Assembly (NCBI GenBank): GCA_964621345.1
Contig: CAZUON010000014.1
Location: forward strand, 3,901-67,900
Length of the DNA: 64,000 bases
From: Glaciecola sp964621345
GTDB taxonomy: Bacteria > Pseudomonadota > Gammaproteobacteria > Enterobacterales > Alteromonadaceae
Direction of reading: 5' to 3'
This document shows, one piece after another, positions 44,165 through 51,640 of this stretch. The notes beneath the pieces are model-generated. The model made no database searches. It was not told where the DNA came from and saw nothing but the letters and a program-made list of their open reading frames with translations. The position numbers and the translations under genes were made by a program. The first letter of the stretch is position 1, and each line of letters starts with the position of its first letter.

Positions 44165-45520
44165 ATGAATAAAAGCATCTATAAAATAGTTAAACCCCTG
44201 CGCTTTTCATATAACAATACTGTGAGAAACACTGTTAACATGCGTAAATCATGTGCATTACTTGCAACAATGATTACACTTGGGGCCTCATTGATATTGC
44301 AGGCCCCCGCTCTTGCGCTAAGCAGCAAGGCTGAGCCGGCAACAGAGGTCCAGCTAACATCACAAGAGAGCTTCATGATTGTAGAAAAAAAAGTACATGA
44401 AATAGATCACTTTACCACCTTCAACAATGAAGAAATTAAACAAGTAAAGGTGGGATGGGAAAGTTATGGCGAACTAAATGCCGACAAAAGTAATGTCATT
44501 TTAATTACCCACTATTTCACCGGTAGCTCCCATGCCGCAGGCAAGTATTCCATAGATGATGCCGAACCCGGCTATTGGGATAGTATTATTGGTCCTGGAA
44601 AAGCCATTGATACCGAGCGGTTTTTTGTGGTGAGCGTGGATAGCTTAGTCAATATAAGTGCTTATGATGACAATGTTGTTACTACCGGTCCTGCCACTAT
44701 CAATCCTGACACAGGCAAGGCCTATGGCTTAGATTTTCCAGTGGTCACCATGCGCGATTTTGTTAATGTGCAAAAGTCGCTGTTAGATTCGCTTGGCATA
44801 ACACAACTTTATGCCGTTGCTGGCCCCTCTATGGGTTCAATGCAAGCGATTGAATGGGCATCTGCTTACCCACAGATGGTGCCACGTTTAATTTCGGTTA
44901 TCGGCTCTGCACAGGCCGACGCTTGGACCACCGCCTTGCTCGAACAATGGACCTTACCCATCAAGCTCGACCCAAATTGGCGCGGGGGTGATTACCACTC
45001 ACAAGCAAAAGAAGATTACCCAAATGATGGATTAACGGCTGCCTTAGCGTTTATTACGCAAAGTGCGCTTGCACCGGACTTTTTTAAGCAAGTGAATCAG
45101 CAGTTGTTAGCTACTGAAGCGCAAAGCGCAGAGCATACGGACCAACTAAGCAAAGGTCTGTACGATATTCAAAACTCCCCACCCATTGTGGAATGGCTGA
45201 TGCAGCGCGCTCGCGAACGAAGCGCGACCATGGACGCCAATCATTTATTGTATTTAGTGCGAGCAAATCAGCTCTTTATGACTGGTATGCAAGGAGACCT
45301 AAAAACAGGCCTTGCTAATATTCAAGCAAAAACCCTGTTTATTCCAGCAACACAAGACTTACTGCTGATGCCTTATCATGCTGAGTTAGCCGCTGAGCTA
45401 TTAAAAGCGCAAGGCAAAGAGACTGAACTAATCTATTTAGATGGACCACTCGGACATTTAGAAGGTCTTAGCAATATTGCACAGCATAGCGAAACGATTC
45501 GTGCGTTTTTAGCCGACTAA
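44165..45520 (+). CDS. Exported MetX-like alpha/beta hydrolase (candidate hydroxybutyrate oligomer hydrolase)
   Basis: A 451-residue alpha/beta-hydrolase related to homoserine O-acetyltransferase (MetX). The nucleophile elbow is GPSMGSMQA (S222) where MetX usually has GGSMGG. The acid is likely D in PATQDLL, and the base H in PLGHLEGL. Unlike cytosolic MetX it has a hydrophobic N-terminal export signal (about residues 30-52). The internal ATG 44240 would give a normal-length signal; ATG 44165 has the better ribosome site. It lies between the permease and the PHB depolymerase with 11- and 73-base gaps. A hydrolase or esterase acting on released oligomers is proposed; a methionine role is unlikely because of export and context. 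Confidence 0.8.
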   Translation: MNKSIYKIVKPLRFSYNNTVRNTVNMRKSCALLATMITLGASLILQAPALALSSKAEPATEVQLTSQESFMIVEKKVHEIDHFTTFNNEEIKQVKVGWESYGELNADKSNVILITHYFTGSSHAAGKYSIDDAEPGYWDSIIGPGKAIDTERFFVVSVDSLVNISAYDDNVVTTGPATINPDTGKAYGLDFPVVTMRDFVNVQKSLLDSLGITQLYAVAGPSMGSMQAIEWASAYPQMVPRLISVIGSAQADAWTTALLEQWTLPIKLDPNWRGGDYHSQAKEDYPNDGLTAALAFITQSALAPDFFKQVNQQLLATEAQSAEHTDQLSKGLYDIQNSPPIVEWLMQRARERSATMDANHLLYLVRANQLFMTGMQGDLKTGLANIQAKTLFIPATQDLLLMPYHAELAAELLKAQGKETELIYLDGPLGHLEGLSNIAQHSETIRAFLAD

Positions 45521-45593
45521 GTTTATTAGCTTTGGTTTTAACTCCGCTTTTTTAATGAGAATAAGTAATAAGAAACAGGGCGAAAGGAAAAAT

Positions 45594-46658
45594 ATGAATA
45601 ACAACAAGCAAACAATTAAACGAGTTGCGGCAATCGCAACGTTTACGCTCTGTGCAACCAGCCTAACCTCAATCCAAATTGCCAATGCCAGCCCTGCCTC
45701 AACTAATATTCAAGCCGAGCAACTTAACATTGATATCTCACAAAGTTCAGTGAGTGGACTGTCGTCAGGTGGCTATATGGCGACGCAATTTCAACTGGCG
45801 CACTCAGAGATTATTAAAGGTGCAGGTATTGTGGGTGCTGGGCCGTATTTCTGTGCCCTCGGTGATATCAGCATTGCTTTAGGTCAGTGCGTCGATAAAG
45901 CCTCTAAATCAATTACTAATGCCCCTTTTGTTGCAAAATATGAGCGCGATTTAGCGGCAGGCTTGCTTGCCCCTAGTGCATCGCTGCAAGATGACCGCGT
46001 GCTCGTCATTCATGGGCGAAAAGATAGCACAGTGAATCGCAAAGCGTCTGACTTATTGGTTGAACAATATCAACGCTGGCTACAACCGAACAATATAGAA
46101 TATGTAGCTGATAAAGATTTTGCCCATCATATGCCTACGCTATCTGCAGGTAGTGAGTGTGATGTATCTCAAAGCCCCTTTATTGGTAATTGCAATTACG
46201 ACGCTGCAGGTGAAATTTTAAGGTTTATTTATCCTGAGTTGAAGGCTCCAAGTACTGATGGTGATATACCCGATGATGCATTCAAAGTGGATACTATCGA
46301 CTTATCAGAGCTAAGTGATTTAAGCGGTACTTCCATAAGCGAGGAAGCGTTTATCTTTGTTCCGCAATCGTGTAGAGAGGGTGAAGTGTGTCGCTTACAT
46401 GTTAGTTTTCATGGTTGTCAGCAAAGCGCTGAAGACGTAAAACTTAGTTATGCAGAGCTTGCCGGATACAATCGGTGGGCGAACGAGAACGATATGGTTG
46501 TCCTCTACCCTCAAATCGAGAAATCAATGTTTATGCCTTTAAACCCTCAAGGCTGCTGGGACTGGTGGGGTTACACCGACGAAAACTACGCCAATAAAAA
46601 AGGCCCGCAAATAAGCGCTATTTACAACATTATGCAAGCCCTCAATAAGGATAATTAA
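45594..46658 (+). CDS. Exported polyhydroxybutyrate depolymerase
   Basis: A 354-residue esterase with a signal peptide (hydrophobic VAAIATFTLCATSLTS, cleavage near NAS). Lipase box GLSSG has S57; the acid is D144 in HGRKDST; the base is H178/H179 in FAHHMPT. The NPQGCWDWWGYT segment, with aromatic residues that contact polymer, is typical of the single-domain PHB depolymerases like that of Penicillium funiculosum. There is no separate substrate-binding domain. Several cysteines could form disulfides, fitting secretion. GAAAGGAAA before ATG 45594 sets the start; the in-frame ATG 45555 is less likely. It releases 3-hydroxybutyrate units or oligomers outside the cytoplasm. Confidence 0.88.
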   Translation: MNNNKQTIKRVAAIATFTLCATSLTSIQIANASPASTNIQAEQLNIDISQSSVSGLSSGGYMATQFQLAHSEIIKGAGIVGAGPYFCALGDISIALGQCVDKASKSITNAPFVAKYERDLAAGLLAPSASLQDDRVLVIHGRKDSTVNRKASDLLVEQYQRWLQPNNIEYVADKDFAHHMPTLSAGSECDVSQSPFIGNCNYDAAGEILRFIYPELKAPSTDGDIPDDAFKVDTIDLSELSDLSGTSISEEAFIFVPQSCREGEVCRLHVSFHGCQQSAEDVKLSYAELAGYNRWANENDMVVLYPQIEKSMFMPLNPQGCWDWWGYTDENYANKKGPQISAIYNIMQALNKDN

Positions 46659-46660
46659 TC

Positions 46661-47434
46661 ATGACTCAGGCAAAAAACGTTTTTGTTACCGGTGGTGCAA
46701 GTGGCATTGGCTATGGTATTGCAGAGCATTTGGCGTCCTTAGGTAATTATATCATCATTGCCGATATCAACTTAGACGCAGCGCAAGATGCAGCCAACCG
46801 CTTAAACAGCGCTCACGATAACTGCGCTGAGGCAATAAAGGTCGACGTATCAGATGCCGCCGACATCGCAAGTATTGCTGAGCGCCTCAAACATCGGCCG
46901 ATTGATGTTTTGATTAATAACGCGGGTATACAACATGTATCAAAACTTGAAGATTTTCCGGCCGATAAATGGCAGTTGCTCATCGATATAATGTTGGTAG
47001 GGCCAGCTCTTCTCACTCAAACGCTAATGGGTCATATGCGCGCGCAAAATTACGGACGGATTATAAATGTCGGTAGCATTCATTCGGTGGTTGCATCGCC
47101 TTACAAATCGGCTTACGTTGCTGCTAAGCATGGTCTATTAGGCTTTGCCAAAACCGTGGCCCTAGAAACAGGTGATACGGATATTACGATAAACACCTTA
47201 TGCCCCGCCTATGTAAAAACGCCTCTCGTTGAAAAACAAATTGCCTCTCAAGCTAAAGAAAATAACATGAGTGAAGAAGACGTAATAAACAAAATTATGC
47301 TCGAGCCCATGCCCAAAAAGGCTTTTATAGGCGTAGATGAGCTGGCAGAAACCGCAGCATTTTTAATGAGCAGTGCAGCGAAAAACATTACCGGCCAAGC
47401 AATTGTGCTAGATGGTGGCTGGACCGCTCGATAA
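46661..47434 (+). CDS. bdhA: 3-hydroxybutyrate dehydrogenase
   Basis: A 257-residue short-chain dehydrogenase. Cofactor motif TGGASGIGYGIA is at the N-terminus, then NNAGIQ. The catalytic serine lies in GSIHSVVASPYKS and the Tyr-Lys pair in YVAAKHGLLGF. The full set of lines, including LCPAYVKTPLVEKQI, is characteristic of BdhA, which oxidises (R)-3-hydroxybutyrate to acetoacetate with NAD+. It starts two bases after the depolymerase stop. Last gene of the operon. Confidence 0.93.
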   Translation: MTQAKNVFVTGGASGIGYGIAEHLASLGNYIIIADINLDAAQDAANRLNSAHDNCAEAIKVDVSDAADIASIAERLKHRPIDVLINNAGIQHVSKLEDFPADKWQLLIDIMLVGPALLTQTLMGHMRAQNYGRIINVGSIHSVVASPYKSAYVAAKHGLLGFAKTVALETGDTDITINTLCPAYVKTPLVEKQIASQAKENNMSEEDVINKIMLEPMPKKAFIGVDELAETAAFLMSSAAKNITGQAIVLDGGWTAR

Positions 47435-47450
47435 CCCTTAGAAGGGTTTC
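47433..47450 (+). terminator. Weak hairpin after bdhA
   Basis: AACCCTT/AAGGGTT overlaps the bdhA stop codon and is followed by TTTCATTT. It is a marginal terminator for the PHB operon. Confidence 0.35.
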
Positions 47451-47525
47451 ATTTACACATTTTACTTGCAACTCCCGTAAGCTTGTATAATCTGTTGATA
47501 ACCATCACTTTTAAGAGAGTCGTCT

Positions 47526-48401
47526 ATGCTTTACAACACTGTGGGCTTAATTGGCAAACCCAGTCATGAAGCCACTCACAGCAGCATAGAAATACTGGTA
47601 TCTGAGCTTAAAAAGCGTCACTGCAAGATATTACTTGAAACTCGCATCGCACAAGATATGAGTGATGACGATTATAAAGCGGCCAGCTTAAGTGAGATTG
47701 GAGCGCAAGCAGATTTAGCGATAGTGGTGGGAGGCGATGGCAACATGCTTGGCGCCGCCCGTGTGTTAGCTGAATATGACGTCGATGTAGTCGGTGTCAA
47801 CCGCGGTAATTTAGGCTTTTTAACCGACATCAACCCCGAAGATATCACCACGCAGCTCAATCACATTTTTAACAATAAAGTATACCGCGAAAAACGCTTC
47901 ATTCTGGAAGCTCAGGTCTTTAGAGACGACAAGCTACAACAATCTCATAGTGCGATTAACGAAGTGGTGTTACACCACAGTAAAGTGGCACATATGATGG
48001 AGTTTGAACTCTACGTAGGAAGTGACTTTGTATTTAGTCAGCGCTCCGATGGTTTGATCATTGCGACACCTACCGGTTCTACAGCTTATTCACTCTCGGG
48101 TGGCGGACCAATTTTAGTGCCTCATCTTGATGCGCTGACCTTGGTGCCGATGTTCCCACATACCTTAAGTAACAGACCCATAGTGGTGGACGCAAACAGC
48201 GAAATCACCCTTAAAATTTCACAGCAAAATTCCGACAGTGTACAAATCAGCTGTGATAGTCATGTTGTGATTGATGTTGAGCCTGGCGATTACGTTAAAA
48301 TACGTAAGAACAAAAAGCACTTAACCCTCGTGCATCCACCCGATTATAATTACTTCAACGTACTACGCACTAAGCTTAATTGGGGAAGCAAGCTTTATTA
48401 A
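47526..48401 (+). CDS. nadK: NAD kinase
   Basis: A 291-residue ATP-NAD kinase with the GGDG motif (VVGGDGNML), the GFLTD line, and the GSTAYSLSGGGPI segment that binds NAD. It makes NADP+. GAGAG precedes the ATG. In E. coli the order grpE|nadK-recN-bamE is conserved; here nadK keeps recN and bamE but has lost the grpE neighbour and gained a VOC gene before recN. Confidence 0.97.
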   Translation: MLYNTVGLIGKPSHEATHSSIEILVSELKKRHCKILLETRIAQDMSDDDYKAASLSEIGAQADLAIVVGGDGNMLGAARVLAEYDVDVVGVNRGNLGFLTDINPEDITTQLNHIFNNKVYREKRFILEAQVFRDDKLQQSHSAINEVVLHHSKVAHMMEFELYVGSDFVFSQRSDGLIIATPTGSTAYSLSGGGPILVPHLDALTLVPMFPHTLSNRPIVVDANSEITLKISQQNSDSVQISCDSHVVIDVEPGDYVKIRKNKKHLTLVHPPDYNYFNVLRTKLNWGSKLY

Positions 48402-48429
48402 AGCCTCCCCTTTTACTGATTATTTAGTT

Positions 48430-48810
48430 TTATTTGACGCGGTTCAGCGCACAAATCTTATTGCCACTGGGGTCTAATAAATACGCTAGATATAAAGTGC
48501 GACCTGCGCCTGAGCGCTCGCCGGGCGGATCTTCGCAATCGCTACCGCCATTTTCTAAACCTGCCGCATGCCAAGCGTTGGCTTGGTCAGGGTCTTTTGC
48601 CGCAAACCCTATAGTAATGCCATTGCCATGACTTGCTGGCTCACCATTAATAGGTTTGGTTAAGGCAAATATGCCCTCGTTTGTGATATAAAAACATCGG
48701 CCCTTCTCATCAATGACACCCGGAGCATGACCGAGTGCACCAAGGGTTGCATCGTAAAAAGCTTTAGACGCGTCAATGTCGTTCGCGCCTATCATGATAT
48801 GACTGAACAT
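48430..48810 (-). CDS. VOC (glyoxalase/bleomycin resistance-like) family protein
   Basis: A 126-residue single-domain metalloenzyme fold. It begins MFSHIMIGANDIDASKAFYDATLGALG, the standard VOC opening, and ends with YLLDPSGNKICALN, which holds the last metal-ligand strand. The family covers glyoxalases, dioxygenases and drug-binding proteins; the substrate is unknown. It is convergent with nadK, with 28 bases between them. Confidence 0.87.
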   Translation of the reverse strand: MFSHIMIGANDIDASKAFYDATLGALGHAPGVIDEKGRCFYITNEGIFALTKPINGEPASHGNGITIGFAAKDPDQANAWHAAGLENGGSDCEDPPGERSGAGRTLYLAYLLDPSGNKICALNRVK

Positions 48811-49150
48811 AGTTACTCCTTATTGTTTGTCCATAATGATTACACTGCGTTTTGCAATGTACCTAGGATTTTATAGCTCTATCGACAAGTGTATCGTGAT
48901 TTTGACTTTGGTGTATTTACCTTATGAATAGCCAGCTATTAACAGCGGTATATGTCAGTATTCGTAATTATATTGAGTTATCTTTACAGTAGTGTTCGTT
49001 GATGAAGAAGTGTTAGTCCAACCAAAGTTTGAATCTCCAATAAAGAGGCCAGTGTTAAATTAATTAAGCTTTATAAATGATCTTAAATACAGGCTTTACA
49101 CTGTATGGATTACTGTATATATTACCAGTACATAGTTTGGAGGCTTTATT
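48811..49150. other. Intergenic region between VOC gene and recN
   Basis: 340 bases with no convincing gene. The right end holds the SOS-type recN promoter (listed separately). The rest is AT-rich with several stop codons in every frame. Confidence 0.5.
49095..49130 (+). promoter_or_regulatory. LexA-controlled promoter of recN
   Basis: -35 TTTACA (49095) and -10 TATATT (49118) have an exact 17-base spacer. A LexA box, TACTGTATAT-ATTACCAGTA (49111-49130, 17 of 20 consensus positions), covers the -10. SOS induction of recN is the known pattern in enterobacteria. Confidence 0.85.
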
Positions 49151-50827
49151 ATGCTTGTTCATATTGATATCAAAAACTTTACCGTAGTTAAACACGTTGA
49201 ATTGGCACTAAACAAGGGTTTAACCGCAATAACGGGCGAAACTGGTGCAGGCAAATCCATTGCTTTAGATGCCCTTGGCTTGTGTTTAGGGCAGCGTGCT
49301 GAATCAAACATTGTTAGAAATGGCGCAGAACGAGCTGAGGTCGTAGCCCACTTTGATATCAATACACTCAAACACGTTAAAGCATGGCTTACTGATGAAA
49401 TGCTCCTCCAAGAGGACAACCCAGACGAGTGTTTTATTCGCCGTGTAGTGAGCAAAGAAGGACGTTCAAAGGCATTTATAAATGGTGTGGCGGTAAACCT
49501 TGCTCAGCTTAAACTCCTTGGTGCAAAGCTAGTGCATATTCATGGCCAAAACGACCATCACCAATTTTTGAAACCCGACAATCAACTCTCCCTACTCGAT
49601 GGATATGCCCAACATAATAAGCTGCTCGAACAAACACAAGTTGCGTATAGCGAATATCAACAGCAGGCCAAAACACTTAAGTCTTTGCAACTTGCGCAAC
49701 AACAAAGACTCGACCGCGTAAGTTTATTACAATACCAAGTTGATGAACTCGATGCCTTCGCCATTGTTGAGGGTGAGTTTGAGCTATTAGAGGCGGACTT
49801 TAAAAAGCAAAGTAGTGTGCAAGACCTTATCGCCCTTACAGAGAAATCATCATACTTACTTAAAGAAGACGAGCAAAGCAATGCGTTATCACTATTAAAT
49901 GCTGCGCTCAAAGAAATCCAAGAACAATTAGATACGGATAATGCCCTACAAAGCGCTCACGACCTTTTGCAAAATGCCATTATACAAACCGAAGAAGCTT
50001 ATTCAGAGCTCTCTCATTATCAAGCCAGTTTAGAAACTGACCCTGAGCAACTTCAAGCGATTGAACAGCGTTATTCAAGCTGCTTAGATCTAGCCCGAAA
50101 GCATGCGGTAAGCCCAGAATCCCTGCATAGTACACATGCTGAGTTAGCTGCAGAGTTAAAAGCCTTACAAAGCGATGAGGCATCACTAGCCAACTTAGAA
50201 GAAAGTTTTGCAACAACTTTGCTGCATTATAGAACCTGCGCGAAAAACTTGCATGAGTCGCGTTTAAAAGCGGCGACTAAACTATCAAAAGAAATTGCCG
50301 AGAGTATTCAGCAAATGAACCTCCCTCATGCAGTGGTTACAACCGATATTGTGCATCATCACGATGCAACACCACATGCAAAAGGTAACGATGAAATACG
50401 CTTGTTGGTATCGGTAAACCCAGGGCAAGCGCCTGATGTATTAGAAAAAGTCGTGTCCGGTGGTGAGCTCGCCAGAATCGGTTTAGCTATACAAGTCATT
50501 CGCTCACGAGATTATAGTATTCCCACTATGGTCTTTGATGAAGTTGACACCGGTATCAGCGGGCAAACAGCATCCATTGTCGGTAAATTATTGAATAAAC
50601 TAGGCGCACAATCGCAAGTTATTTGTGTCACCCATTTACCACAAGTTGCTGCCCAAGCGCACAATCAGCTTTTTGTGACTAAACTCACAGACGGTGTCAC
50701 CACCGAAACAAAAGTACTGCGCTTGACCAAAGAAGAGCGTGTCAACGAAATTGCTAGACTACTCGCTGGTGACGAGCTTACCGACACTGCAATAGCCAAT
50801 GCCAAAGATTTGTTAAAGCTTTCGTAG
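49151..50827 (+). CDS. recN: DNA repair protein RecN
   Basis: A 558-residue SMC-like ATPase for double-strand break repair. Walker A GETGAGKS is near the N-terminus, a long central coiled coil covers about residues 160-370, and the ABC signature VSGGELARI and Walker B MVFDEVDTGISG are in the C-terminal half. TTTGGAGG precedes the ATG. The promoter carries a LexA box. Confidence 0.97.
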   Translation: MLVHIDIKNFTVVKHVELALNKGLTAITGETGAGKSIALDALGLCLGQRAESNIVRNGAERAEVVAHFDINTLKHVKAWLTDEMLLQEDNPDECFIRRVVSKEGRSKAFINGVAVNLAQLKLLGAKLVHIHGQNDHHQFLKPDNQLSLLDGYAQHNKLLEQTQVAYSEYQQQAKTLKSLQLAQQQRLDRVSLLQYQVDELDAFAIVEGEFELLEADFKKQSSVQDLIALTEKSSYLLKEDEQSNALSLLNAALKEIQEQLDTDNALQSAHDLLQNAIIQTEEAYSELSHYQASLETDPEQLQAIEQRYSSCLDLARKHAVSPESLHSTHAELAAELKALQSDEASLANLEESFATTLLHYRTCAKNLHESRLKAATKLSKEIAESIQQMNLPHAVVTTDIVHHHDATPHAKGNDEIRLLVSVNPGQAPDVLEKVVSGGELARIGLAIQVIRSRDYSIPTMVFDEVDTGISGQTASIVGKLLNKLGAQSQVICVTHLPQVAAQAHNQLFVTKLTDGVTTETKVLRLTKEERVNEIARLLAGDELTDTAIANAKDLLKLS

Positions 50828-50940
50828 ATAGCGTCATAAGCATTTAAGCGACGCGCACTTAACACTTGAACCAATTAAGCATTGATTGGTCTGACGCAAG
50901 TAAGGTAATATCCTCAGCGAATTTTTAATATGGAAGTCTT

Positions 50941-51288
50941 ATGAAGTTTTTGAGCATCATTTTAGTGTCATTTACCTTGTTAGCCGGTTGTACTGATTGG
51001 ATCTATAGAATAGATGTTCCACAAGGTAACTTTTTAGAGCAAAAAGATGTGGATAAACTGCGCGTAGAAATGACCAAAGAGCAGGTTCGTTTTGTGTTAG
51101 GTAATCCGGTCGTGCAAGATAGTTTTGATGACGATACATGGTATTACTACTATGAGATGAAACGCGGCATGGCAAAGCGCGGTGCAGATGTTAAGAAACA
51201 TCTTATTCTCACCTTTGTTGACGATAAACTCGCCGATATTGAAGGCGACTATCCTAAGTCAGAAGAGTTTGACCAACCACTCACCTAA
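50941..51288 (+). CDS. bamE: Outer membrane protein assembly factor BamE (SmpA)
   Basis: A 115-residue lipoprotein: signal peptide with lipobox LAGC (C17), then a BamE/SmpA fold (VEMTKEQVRFVLGNPVVQDSF and WYYYYEMKRG). A non-essential part of the BAM complex that stabilises BamA-BamD. Conserved downstream of recN. Confidence 0.95.
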   Translation: MKFLSIILVSFTLLAGCTDWIYRIDVPQGNFLEQKDVDKLRVEMTKEQVRFVLGNPVVQDSFDDDTWYYYYEMKRGMAKRGADVKKHLILTFVDDKLADIEGDYPKSEEFDQPLT

Positions 51289-51297
51289 ACTAAGAGG

Positions 51298-51327
51298 CTA
51301 GAGATATCAATTTTTTGATATCTCTAG
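51298..51327 (+). terminator. Hairpin after bamE
   Basis: CTAGAGATATCAA / TTGATATCTCTAG is a 13-bp perfect stem with a TTTT loop, 10 bases after the bamE stop. It lies between convergent bamE and ppiC and could serve both strands, but has no long T-run. Confidence 0.6.
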
Positions 51328-51340
51328 TACTTCATACGAC

Positions 51341-51619
51341 TCAGTTGCGATACAAAGTTTTAATGAGATGATAGCCAAAACGAGTTTTTACTGGTCCGTG
51401 AACTTGCAACACTTCTTTTTTGAAAACCACATCATCGAACGCCTTTACCATCTGCCCTCTTTTAAATTCACCTAAGTCACCTCCTTTCTTGCCAGAGGGG
51501 CATTGTGAAAAACGTTTGGCTAGTGTTGAAAAGTCCTTGCCTTTTTGAAGCTGTATCAAAATAGATTTAGCTTCTTTTTCAGTTTTTACCAATATATGCA
51601 ATGCACAGGCAGTTGCCAT
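51341..51619 (-). CDS. ppiC: Parvulin-type peptidyl-prolyl isomerase PpiC
   Basis: A 92-residue single-domain parvulin, the size of E. coli PpiC (93). Motifs ALHILVKTEKEA, FSTLAKRFSQCPSG, GGDLGEFKRGQM and TRFGYHLIK cover the whole fold. There is no signal peptide, so it is cytoplasmic. 21 bases downstream of fimV on the same strand. Confidence 0.95.
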   Translation of the reverse strand: MATACALHILVKTEKEAKSILIQLQKGKDFSTLAKRFSQCPSGKKGGDLGEFKRGQMVKAFDDVVFKKEVLQVHGPVKTRFGYHLIKTLYRN

Positions 51620-51640
51620 ATTCAGTCTCTCTTAATCTTA

